NCBI RefSeq assembly: GCF_014805625.2
Contig: NW_023998432.1
Span: 5,092,414 to 5,156,413 of the forward strand
Direction of reading: 5' to 3'
Source of the DNA: Glossina fuscipes
Taxonomy: Eukaryota > Arthropoda > Insecta > Diptera > Glossinidae
DNA length: 64,000 nt
Under the pieces are notes generated by a model. The model made no database searches, was not told where the DNA came from, and saw only the letters and a program-made list of their open reading frames with translations. Shown piece by piece: positions 13,420 through 23,880 of this stretch. The translations under genes and the position numbers were made by a program. Every line of letters starts with the position of its first letter. The first letter of the stretch is position 1.

Positions 13420-14622
13420 TAGTTTGGGGAAAAAGAAATCCATTATTTTTATATGAACTTCAGGACTTTATTTAACATGCTTCGGATTGTCCGATTTGGG
13501 TCAAATATGCACCGTTTTGTTGTACGATTTGTTGCCATTTTAAAGGTAACTTCAAAATGCCTCTCTAATAGAAGTCCTGGTCTCTATTTGCAAAAAACTC
13601 TAGTAGTCGATTTTCACAATCCTCCCTAGATTCCAATTTTTTATCATTAAAGAAATTTTGCAATGCAAGAAAAAGATGATAATCGCTTGGTGCCAAGTCC
13701 GGACTGTATGGCGGATGCATTAAAACTTCCCAACCAAGCTCCCGAAGTTTCTGGCGAGTCACTGTAGATGTGTGTGGCCTAGCGTTGTCCTGGTGGAACA
13801 CGACACCTCTCCTGTTGGCCAATTCTGGCCGTTTCTGGTCAATCGCTATCTTCAAACGGTCCAGTTGTTGACAGTAGAGATCAGAATTTAGCGTTTGGCC
13901 ATATGGAAGCAACTCATAATAAAAAATCCCCTTTCAGTCCCAAATGCATAGCAAAACCTTCGTATGTGATCCATTTCTCATCTCCAGTCACCATCCGTTT
14001 AAGAAATGGGTATATCTCATTCCGTTTGGCCAAGGCCTCGCAGATGGAAAATCGATCCATCATGTTTTTTTCTGTTAATTGGTGTGGCACCCAAACATCG
14101 AGCTTCTTTTTGAATCCAGCTTTGTGTAAATGGTTTAAAACTGTTTTATGGTCGATTTTTAGCTTCTGGGCGATGTTACGACTGCTAACATGCCGGTCAA
14201 CTTCGATCATTTCTCCAATTTTATCGACATTTTCGACGACCGGCCTACCTGTGCGAGGTGCATCTTTAACATCAAAAATTCCTGAACGGAATCTACGAAA
14301 CCAAAATTGCACATAATTGGCTGCTACAGTATCGGAACCATAAACACCATTCACAATTTTAGCTGCCTGGCTTGCATTTTCGCCTTTGTCAAAGAAAAAC
14401 TGTAAAATGTACCGAATTTTCTCTTTGTTCACTTCCATTTTTAAGACGCTGTAACTCACAACTGAATGCATCAAACAAAAAACAGCAAAAGAATTTTTTT
14501 TACTGCGAAATGTCAACTTTCCAACGAGCATAAATCTGAAATTGTTTGATCGATACTTTACGAGAAATCTATCAGTGCAGCCATTTACCGAAAAAATAAT
14601 GGATTTCTTTTTCCCCAAACTA
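13420..14622 (-). mobile_element. Mariner element with perfect terminal inverted repeats
   Basis: The ends 13420-13450 and 14592-14622 are perfect inverted repeats of 31 bp (TAGTTTGGGGAAAAAGAAAT at each outer end). The outermost TA at each end fits the TA target duplication that mariners leave, giving an element of about 1199 bp. Perfect ends point to a fairly recent insertion. The enzyme it carries is broken, so the copy could move only if a transposase were supplied from another copy. Confidence 0.93.
13472..14438 (-). pseudogene. Mariner transposase with internal deletion and two stops
   Basis: Starts at the Met of MEVNKEKIRYILQFFFDKG (14438). The N-terminal DNA-binding part is intact, with helices around NASQAAKIVNG and the GRPVVENV hinge, then VWVPHQLTEKN. 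The first catalytic block is VTGDEKWITYE. Just after it (about 13960) roughly 26 codons usually present in this family are missing and the frame shifts. A TGA follows where a Trp of the LLCIW block is expected. The frame then reads through YYELLPYGQTLNSDLYCQQL, VVFHQDNARPHTS and HPPYSPDLAPSDYHLF. The last two Asp residues are 34 residues apart, the D,D34D signature of mariners. A second stop (TAG at 13565-13567) replaces a sense codon about 30 codons before the natural end at 13472. It is closest to the mellifera subfamily as I remember it. Apart from the deletion and stops it is well preserved. Confidence 0.92.
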
Positions 14623-16466
14623 TTATTTAGCGTCTCACAATCTAGCACTCGGGGACTAATTAGCACCGAGAAAAAAAGTAGTGTTTTCAATTTTGCATGT
14701 CATCGTGCATAATGGGACAAAGCCTTCACGGCAGATACCTACGTTAAAAACCTAAAAACATCTGCTTCATTAATTTTCATTTCGCTCCTCTGCAACATAT
14801 GTCGTCTGTAATATATGTTGCGACAGATTGAGTAATAGTATTTCTTCGTTCTTAAATCATGTTAAAAAATTTGGATCGTATAGAGGCAATTTTTTTGAAC
14901 TCCGTTCCATATAAAAGTTCCTTCCGAAAACTAAGTTTTCATATGGTGAAAAGCCTAATTTTTAATATATTATGATGGAAATCGGGCCACGACAGTAATT
15001 TGATATAAAAATTGAATAACATGAATCTATTCTTTTGATCTCAAGTGTGAACCAACTTTCGTAGCGATTTAGCTCATTTTGTACACAATGCTAACCGAGG
15101 TGAATAGATATACTTTAAATTGAATTCCATGTTCGAACAAAAGCCTTTGGGTTATTCCTCTAAATTCTGTATGTAGCATGTGAGGAATCATTCTACATAT
15201 TGTTATAAAATTCGCTTTTATAAGATACAGTCCGTATCACTGGATCGTGGGTATTTTGATCAAGAGAAATACACTTCAAATTTCTTTGATTTGCAATTAT
15301 ATTCCTTAAATGTAGGATCACTTATTTACAATTATGTTTCTTAAATGTAGGATTATTCACAATTCATTTTCGCCGTACTCTCAACTTCTATGTTTTTGCC
15401 GGACTAATTCTGCCTTCCACAAATATTCTATTTATATACATTTTTACAAGCATGTTACTATACCTAAATTTATGGTTTTATTTCTAATCCCAGCCTGCTT
15501 TTCCTTTAATCGTTTTTATGGTCCTGCAGCTGCATGACGCGCCTGCGAATGTGCACTTAGCTTTTACCTGTCTGCTTTTCCGCTAATCATTTTCATCGGC
15601 CTGCAGCTGTATGAGGCGCCTGCGAGTGCTCATTTGGTTTTTCCTTCTTTAGGGAATTTATTATTTGGGAAAATTACTTAGCTGAAATTAACTGGATTTG
15701 GGATTTTCGTAATAATATTTTAAATGTTTGACAAACTTAGTATATTTTACGTTACTAGTACAGCAGAGATCTGGGGTACAAACGTGTTTAAAGCATATTT
15801 TAAACAACGACAACAACAAAAAGAAAACACTAATAGCCAACTTGAAAAAGGTGAGCACTACGCACGAATTTTTGATTTTCAAGATACTAGTTTTAAATTA
15901 AAAATCTTGCAGCTGTCTTCGGCACCGCTTCCTGAAAATTGCCCGGATAGAACTTCTTTCTTTTAAGCTTTATTTAACACCCAACAAATGTTAGCAACAT
16001 TTTGAAACTTTAACTGAAAAAAACTCGATGATAAGTTTATTTGCGTTCAAATAATCTCTTTTTTTATTATTCAAACTTTCCATGTTTTAAAAGTATTCTA
16101 AAAGTTCCTCAATTTTAAAAAAGGTCATCAATTCTTATCTGCGAACATTATTCGTAAGGAAACCTCGTTCGCTCTGCGTTTTTGATTGGAGTATTATTCG
16201 CTTCGAAATTTTTTTATTAGTTGCTTTGTTGGAAACAGTTGCAGAAAAAGATAAACATAAAACATTGCGCAGTAGTTTTCTATATACAAAAAGTGTTCAT
16301 TGTTAATAACGTTGCAATGGTAAGGAAAGAGAAAATAGAAAGGTATTGTGGAGTATTAGTGTTTTTAAGATCTCGTTATCATTTTAAAGTAGCGTTCATC
16401 ATAAATTTAAATTCTTTTTATGTAAAACGACTAAAAAAATTATATTCTTCTTCTTTCTTTTAGAAT
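14623..16466. other. Noncoding DNA
   Basis: Apart from the 77-bp tandem pair at 15494-15645, nothing is recognised. Confidence 0.6.
15494..15645. repeat. Two-copy tandem repeat, 77-bp unit
   Basis: Copies start at 15494 ('cctgcttttcc') and 15571 ('tctgcttttcc'). They share 'cctgcagctg', 'atga', 'gcgcctgcga' and 'gctt/gttttt'. The unit is richer in GC than its surroundings. 77 is not a multiple of three, and the differences do not favour any codon position, so it does not look coding. Confidence 0.75.
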
Positions 16467-17170
16467 CTTTTATACCCACCACCGTTATCCATAAACCACA
16501 CAAATAAAGTGAAATAAGTAAAGTTTCACGTTCTACAATATGGAGTTGGCGCGGCTGATTTTTTCTATTTTGAAATAAAAGTTTTTGTCGTGTAGGCGTG
16601 TGGACGTTGTAGGCATGCCCTTTAAAAAGTTTAAGCGAGCCGCAAATTCTTTTGTAAAGTTATAGGCGGTATATTCATTTTCGATAACGGCGGAATCGTT
16701 ACCACAGATACTATACAGTTTCGCAGTGGGACAGATGGACAGACAGACATCTTTAGGGGTATTCCAAATTTGAAACTGACCAACAATTTAGAGTGTTTGA
16801 AGCTTGTTTGTGCGCCTTATAAAGATATTGAAAAAAAAATTAAATTTTGAGAACAATGCTTTTAAATAGTTGTACATTGATTTGCTAGAGTTTATGAGTA
16901 ATGAGCAAAAAAACAATTTTTTCTTACTTTTGAGCAACAGAGGGGTTCTGAGTTTACATCGGCGAAATTTGAAGTCGGGGAAGAGAATCTTTACAGCAGA
17001 CGTTACAAAGACAGATATAACGGGTATGCTTAAATCGATTTATAATTTGATGCAGATCAAAAATATATATATATCTTGTATGGTTTCTGATGGTTCCTTC
17101 TGGAAGTTGCAAACGTTTTTACAACATGAATATACCGCTCACTCTTTGGTGATACGTACAAAAATAAAAA
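16467..17170 (+). repeat. Old dispersed repeat, copy 2
   Basis: Begins with TTTTATACCCACCACCGTTA, then 'ggagttggcgcggctgatttt', 'gttgtaggcatgccctttaaaaag', 'ggacagacagacatc', 'attccaaatttgaaactgac', 'gagtttatgagtaatgagcaaaaaaac', 'caacagaggggttct' and 'ttgcaaacgttttta'. The same blocks recur in the same order at 18540-19300. The minor open frame at 16870-17283 falls inside it and is not a gene. Confidence 0.72.
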
Positions 17171-18539
17171 TATCACTCTTTAACCACGTACTGCTTGCGC
17201 ATGTTAAGTTTACAACGCTGTTACAAAATGCTCTTTTTGTGTTTTTTAACAAGGTTCATATCTGTAGATCGTCAACAGCATAGAATTTATTTATAATTTT
17301 TGGAAGCAGTATCACAATGTATGCACAACTTACTTTTTCTTACAACAGTTTTAAGTTAAACTTTGTTTTCGACTGACCTTCGGCTGGCTTGACTATGCTA
17401 CTTATATATCCTCTTAAAAGCATCACGAAATTTTTAATCCGTTAATTCGTATTTTTCGATAAATTTCTGGCAATAGTGGTTAATTTCCATGAATGTATAC
17501 GTCGTTTTTTCTTTGCTTTAATTTTGTTTCGGGGAAAATCAATTAGTTTGCACTAACTAACTAGTAGTGAAACTCGAATCTATCCCGTATCTATATTAGG
17601 TTTCTGATGTTCTATGTTGTAGGTACGCAGCAGCTTACGTCAATGCCAATAATTTAATGGATATAATAATGTCAAGACAATCTGGTGGTTACGCTGTTCG
17701 TCACTCAAAGAGAACTTTCGAATATCGTCAGTAAAAAAACGTGGATATTTAATGCGAAATAACATCTTCAAGAAAATAGAAATATAAGGCTAACTCTTTG
17801 CTATTCTTTGTATTCAATAAAAATGAAGAAGAAGGCTGCGGCGAGTATTAAAAGATGCATTTTAAATTATGTGTAACATTTTTTTTCTAAATTTCTGGAT
17901 TATTCATTGTGACTAACAGATTGCGTCGGTAGGTGCTTGGAAACCTTTTTCTAAGGTAAATGCTAATTTTCCCAACATAGTCTCTTGCGATTAGAGTACT
18001 GTTAGAGTAAATACAAGGAGGTAGCACTCCTGAGAAAAACAAGACTTAAAAAACATTGTGAAAGATGCTTTCAAAGCAAAACCTTTAGATTATTATATAA
18101 TCCAGGTCACTAGCACGACGGAGATTAAGGGAGAATGAATACGAATTATATATAATACGTATACACATAACACATGCTATAAAATTGTATTTAGAGAACC
18201 AAATGACTTCCGTGTATATACTATAGCATGTTGATATCTTATAAAATTCATTTAGAATGTAAACCCAACTTTGTTATTGTTTTTTATTTTTCCATTTGAA
18301 AATAAGCAAACAAAGCGAAAAGAGAAATTAAGGAAACGGAAAACCTAACAATTTTTTTTTATTCTTTTTCTTTAGAGAAATAAAGAGATGGGAAAATATA
18401 AATACAGTAAGAAAACTAAATAAGGCTTAGTTTATTAAACAAAAATTGAAAGAATAGTTAAATAGCAAAATAAAAAGTAAGAAAATTGTTTGCGGTCATG
18501 ACCGAATTTATTATTATCATCACTGTTATTCTAAAAAGA
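17171..18539. other. Noncoding DNA between two dispersed repeats
   Basis: Nothing recognisable. Confidence 0.6.
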
Positions 18540-19300
18540 GAAAAAAAGTAAAAGAACTTCATACTCTAAATATGGAGTGGACGAGACTGATTTGTTGTTA
18601 TTTTCAAAAGAAAAGTTTTTGCCGCATAGAATAGGGAGTGTTGTAGACATGTCCTTTGAAAAGTTTAGAGGAGTTCCAAATTTATAGGCGATATCTTTAT
18701 TTTTGCGAAAGGGGGAATGTTTACAAATGCTACACAGTTGAGCAGACAAACAGGTAAATTGACGAGCAGACGGACATGTTTAGGTGCGTTCCAAATTTGA
18801 AACTGGCTAAGAATTTATATACTTTTGGAAGTTTTTGAAGCTCGCTCCTGTGCCATATAAAGAAAAAAGGTTAAATTTTTGCACACTATAATATTGGGGA
18901 GGAGTGGTCAATGTTTTCATTTTTGTACAGGTAATACAGCATTGCCCATAGAATATGCATTTAAAACGTTGTACCTTGATTTGCTATAGTTTATGAGTAA
19001 TAAGCAAAAAAACATTTTTTTGTTACTTTTAAGCAACAGAGGGGTTCTCAGTTTACGTCATGCTGTGGTCGTGTACTTTGACCGATGGGACCCATTTTCA
19101 ATACTACCTGGCCTGAAATAATTTCCAATGTTTCTGCTAAATTTAAAGTCGGGGAGGAGAATCCTTATAACAGACATTATACAGACGGAATATATGACAC
19201 TTTGTGTCTCTGGTGGTCGCTTCTGGGCGTTGCAAACGTTTTGATAAAATGAATAAACCGCTCATATTTGGTGATGAGCTTAAAAATGGACGATTGCTAT
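18540..19300 (+). repeat. Old dispersed repeat, copy 3
   Basis: Closest relative of the copy at 16467. Shared blocks include 'tggagtggacgagactgattt', 'tgtagacatgtcctttgaaaag', 'gttccaaatttgaaactggc', 'tttatgagtaataagcaaaaaaac', 'caacagaggggttct', and the distal 'ttgcaaacgttttgataaaatgaata'. The extra 3' block shared only by these two copies suggests a subfamily or a local duplication. Confidence 0.72.
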
Positions 19301-21104
19301 ATGATAGTTGTATGGTAAGCAAAATTCCGTCAAGAAAAAAGTAAAAGCACTGAAGCGGCAGTATGTGTTACCTTAAGTGTTGTATTCATCAAAACGTGCT
19401 ACTAATAATCTCTTTCTATCTATTTACATTGTTTTTATTACTGCCTTCTGGTTACTAAATATTCTGAATGGTGAATTTGTGACCCACAATCCACAACCAA
19501 TATATATAATACGTCTATAATTTTTCTTCTTTGTTTTTCCGACATTCGATGCTAGATTGTAAAAAGATGGCTATGTATTTACTCTTCAAAATAATGTCCA
19601 TCGCTAGGCATTACTTTTGCCATACTTTAAAAATAACATAAATTTTGCGAATAAAGAATAACTGGTGTTTTAAGGGTGCCCACAAAGTAACCCATGATTG
19701 GATGTCGTCAAAAGAATGGAACAAATAATAACTCATCTATTGAGTTGGCAGGAATAATGTATGCCAATAACATCGGGGAAATAAGACATTGCAGATTGGA
19801 GAGGCAAATATGTCCTGAGCGAGCTTTGCTATAGGGGACCGAATTCCTTCATACGTTCATCCACAATTGGCAAAAATGTATCTGTTGAGCACATACATTT
19901 AGTTTTCTTTTTGTTAACTAAGTGTTTTTTACATGTCAGGTTTATTGACTGCAAATCTTTCGAGAAAATGGTAATAGACGTCGTTCATAGCCGGATACTT
20001 CCTTGCAACTACGCTAAAGACGGATTTTTTTTTTTTTTTTTTTAAACATTTATTTGACTTACTTTAGAATTGACTGCCCAGTGCATGAGGGAGTATTTTT
20101 TAGATTTCGAAAGCAACTCCTGATACACGTTCGCCTATTCAGAAATACGCAACACAACACACCGAGAATATAATATATTTCCATGTTTAAAATTGAATTT
20201 TATAGATTTCGGTGAATGTTTACATACATTGTTGGCACAGTGTTCATTTTTTGCTTTAAGTAGAAAATTCTTTATGCTTAGTGCGCTTGAGAAAGAAACT
20301 ACTAACTGTATCTTTTGGGGTTTTTACTCATAAGATCAGTCTTAAATTCTCGCTCACCAATAATCCTTCTCAAAATTCTGTGTCATTTCGTTCGTTTGCT
20401 GATGAGCTGCAGTACTTTTAGTAACGCTGCTGTTGCTATTTTCAAAATAATGTGAAAATCCGAAAATATTTTTGCAAAAAAAATCCTGTTCAAATTCAGC
20501 ATCGGATGAAAAAGTGCTATAACTTTCCTGAACTGAACGCAACGATTTATCGGTTACTATGAACTTATTCCAAATTTGTTTGAATTAAGTGGTACTGGAA
20601 ATACTTAAAATCCGTATTTTTATTTCGTGTTAACTTTTTATTAATTACTATAATTTAAGTTTGTTTATTGAAATGAGACATTGCCGACAATTTTCTTTTC
20701 ATTTGTTGATTACTGATTTTTCATCAATAAAACAAACATAAACCACAATAAGTCGATAATAAGATAACACTCTCGGCAAATGCTTATTGAATTAAAAATC
20801 GAAGACCTAATAATAAACGAAACATTTTTTTTGGAAATTTCTTTTGGAAAAATTGTCGCAAACGTAGCCGCAAAGCATTAGATAATCTGCTAAAATGTCA
20901 AGGTTTTATAAATTACTATGCAATTTCAGCCAAATTAATTTCTTTACTTATTCTTGTTCTTCATAAAGCTATATGTGTATAGTAAAATAGGATAAAAGTA
21001 ATCGACAGTTAATATTTATAATGAGACTTAATATATTGTTATGGTCTAGTTTCATGTCATCTAATTGATTTTCCTAGAAAACTAAAAATAGTCAGCACAG
21101 TTGC
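19301..21104. other. Noncoding DNA
   Basis: Nothing beyond the poly(T) run. A plus-strand stretch at 19680-19900 has broken frames and could be another unreadable transposon relic. Confidence 0.55.
20025..20043. repeat. Run of 19 T
   Basis: Uninterrupted poly(T). It could be the poly(A) end of a retroposed copy on the minus strand, but no recognisable retroposon body adjoins it. Confidence 0.9.
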
Positions 21105-22515
21105 ACAAGGGCTGAATTGGAATTCTAGTAGCCCTAGGATCGGTATTACTCAATTAAAGAGAAGTAACAACAGCCTAACGATCGATGGCAAGATTCAGGA
21201 TTGTAACTATATTATCACGCTGGATACATAGGTTTCTCGTTCAATTATTAATAGTGCCATAGTCAAAGAAAACTCCGAGCCGATAGTCGGAATATGGTTT
21301 CGGACGACAACAAGTGAGGAAGCTGCTATTAAGGATAAAGCTATCATAAACATTTCGATTAGCGATGTTTGGATGAAAAATGAATTTCGGGTAGCAGATA
21401 TAATGGATGGGGTAATATTGGAAATGGATTATGTCAAAACATGATTTCATACTGGATATGGAAGGGCAAGTGTTACAATACCCTAATATGACCTTGTCAT
21501 TGACTGTGGGCTATGATAGACAAACCGAAATATTGCCAATTGTAGTACAACGACATCAAAACATATCGCCAAAGTCTGAAGCAATATAGTGGGTAACCGA
21601 GACTTCAAGCTAAGCAAAAGATTGGCTGTCGAGCCGAATACGGAATATGCAAAAAACAACATCATTATTTGAAAAGCGGTTGTCCCGCCGGTCAGCAACT
21701 TAATACCAGTACAGGTATTGACCTCAACCAGCGTTACAACAAAACCTCACAGAGGAGACATTATAGCGCATTGCAAAAAATCCGAATATGTGATATATCA
21801 CCAAGCCCAAGCACCAAGAGTAAGCTCAAAGAATTCACAAGAAAATCTCCTAAAAAGATAGACTAGCAATCTAGATGAGCAACAGAAGAAATACGCCAAC
21901 ATGTTTTTGCTGGAAAATTGCTCCATCTTTGAAGGCGTTACAAATTCAATCAATATGATCAAAGATACGCACGAGCGGAAAGTTAAGGAACCAACAAATA
22001 GCCCCAGTAGTCATTGTTAAAAAAAAAATGCGACTATTAGATTTTGTGTGGATTATACAAAACTGAATGAAGTGAACAAGAATGATAGTTACTCTACACC
22101 TAGCATCGGTGACAGTTTGGACACTGTCAGGTTCGCAATGGTTTTCAACCTTAAATTTGAAGTGCGGATACTGACAGGTAGACGTCGCTGAGCATGACAA
22201 CGAAAAGACCACGTTTTCCGCTGGCGATGGTTTATTTCGGTTTAAGATATTGCCGTTTGGATTATGCAATGTACCTGCCACATTTAAGAGCCTAATAGAG
22301 TACGTGCTAAGAGGACTGCACTGAAAGACATGCCTGGTGTATTTGGATAATGTTATTGTCATGGATAAAAATTTTAAGGAACATCACATAGTTGTAAATC
22401 TAAAACAGGTTATGTGTATTTATTCTAAAATTCTACAACTCCAAGCGAATCTGAACATATGGCAACGTCAGCAGTTTGTCAAGTATTAATTTTCTTAAGG
22501 GGGAACATCGCTGTA
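21105..22515 (+). mobile_element. Ty3/gypsy LTR-retrotransposon fragment (protease and reverse transcriptase), broken
   Basis: A decayed pol segment. From about 21105 it reads ITQLKRSNNSLTIDGKIQDC, then a retropepsin-like block (TLDT-stop-VSRSI, where a DTG active site is usual; stop at 21211-21213), FRVADIMDGVILEMDYV and VTIP. A scrambled linker follows (21500-21900). The reverse transcriptase begins near 21940: EPTNSPSS, FCVDYTKLNEVNKND, then the fingers and palm in two frames (AGDGLFRFKILPFGLCNVPATF, with the YLDNVIVMDKNFKEH block at about 22337-22385). YLDNV stands where YLDDV is usual, so one catalytic Asp is lost. The last recognisable piece is near 22450-22500. No RNase H, integrase, gag or LTRs were seen. 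It is an old internal fragment that cannot replicate. Confidence 0.85.
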
Positions 22516-23299
22516 ACGATTTTTGATAATTTTTTGACATTGAAGCTTACATGATATAATAAGACAAGACGATTCAAGATAATTCTCATTTATATAGTTA
22601 AGTGTTAAAAAACAACCACTTCTAAAAAATACTGCTGTGGGCGTATTAAATCTGAGGGCCTCTGTGGCATTCTATAGTTTATGGCAATCTGAACCAAAGA
22701 AAAATATTTAATGGATTATGTTTCTAAATAACAAAACTTTCAGCGAATTTTAAAAGTATTAATTTTTGCGTGGGTATTTGAATAAAATTTGTAAGATTAG
22801 ATTTTCCAATGGACGGCCTTGTCTAAATCGATTTACAGTTATACGCAAAGCAGTAGTATATAATTGCTAAAGATCCTGGGTAGATATTTGCAAGTTGTTA
22901 CACACGTGGTAACCAAGCTGGAACGCGTTCACATTTCATTCTATTTTGGTGCGAAATATTTTACACAAATTCAATTTAAAACCAGCAAAACAAATTCTAT
23001 TACATTTTAAGGCAATTTTTTGTTTTGTTTTGTAAGACATAAATTTTAGGCCTTTTATGAACTATTACATTTTAGATACATTTATGTCATATGTTACACA
23101 TTATATGCAACGGAGCTAACGTCGTCTTTAACAAAAAATTCATGCAATTTAAAAAAAAAAACCTAAGCTATCCTCATCAAAATTTCATAACATTTCGATC
23201 ATTTGTTTCAGTGTTATTTTGCTTTTAATAAGGCTACACTCGTTATTGTCGAGACACTGTAAAATTTCATTAGTTAATCAAATAAATATTGCTATTTGA
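22516..23299. other. AT-rich noncoding DNA
   Basis: Between the gypsy fossil and the mariner-like fossil. No LTR or tandem structure was identified. Confidence 0.6.
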
Positions 23300-23880
23300 T
23301 AGAAAAAAATACCGTCCAGCATTGGCTTAGAATCCCGTACATCAGCTTTTTTCCATCGAAGACAATTTGTCGATGGTTGGCTTATTATAAACTAGGTCGT
23401 ACGAATACGGATGATGCTGAAAAAGAGAGGTGGTGACACCAGAAAAAATCAATAAAATTTAAAAAACCATAGTGGGTTATCGAAAAGTAAACTTGCGCAA
23501 GTTAGTTGACATACTGAAGTAACGAATTTGGGCATGAAAAAGCTGCTGTGTTAAATCAAAGTAGAACAAAGAGATCAATGTGTTAATGGTCTCCAAAATT
23601 GCATGAATTGGGGGTCGAATTTCTGGCGCACCCATCTTGTTCTGCAGGTGTAGTTCCTTGTGATTGTTATTTATTTGCAAATCTTAAAAGGAAATAAAAT
23701 TGAGCTTAAATGATAAAGTCAATGCAGAAATTAAAACATATCTTAAGGATCTTGGCAAATCGTTCGGTTAAAAAAGCGTGGAAACATTGGACAAGCGTTT
23801 TGTGTTATTCGTGAATGAAGTCAAAATTTCCCAAAAAAAAAGAAGAAAAGTGTTTCGATCTTTATTAGTCCTGGAAATTA
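23300..23880 (+). pseudogene. Mariner-like transposase fossil, internally deleted
   Basis: Plus-strand frames give a helix-turn-helix piece (SKTICRWLAYYKLGRTNTDD, then TPEKINKI and YRKVNLRKLVDILK), then NLGMKKL. A jump of some 200 residues follows, then the last catalytic region: KLHELGVEFLAHPS, PCDCYLFANLKRK and LNDKVNAEIKTYLKDLGKSF, ending VETLDKRFVLF. The PCDCYLFANLK block stands where P-SDY-LF-LK is usual in mariners. The two catalytic blocks in the middle are missing, so a large internal deletion is likely. Many stops are present. Terminal repeats were not identified. The family differs from both other mariners in the window. Confidence 0.72.

Noticed and set aside
13903..14316. 137-codon plus-strand frame across the mariner
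   Set aside because: It is the antisense shadow of the transposase, which reads in the other direction with all its motifs.
16870..17283. 137-codon plus-strand frame
   Set aside because: Lies in the dispersed repeat, starts on a TTG, and the other repeat copies do not preserve the frame.
21946..22362. 138-codon minus-strand frame
   Set aside because: Antisense shadow of the gypsy reverse transcriptase fossil.
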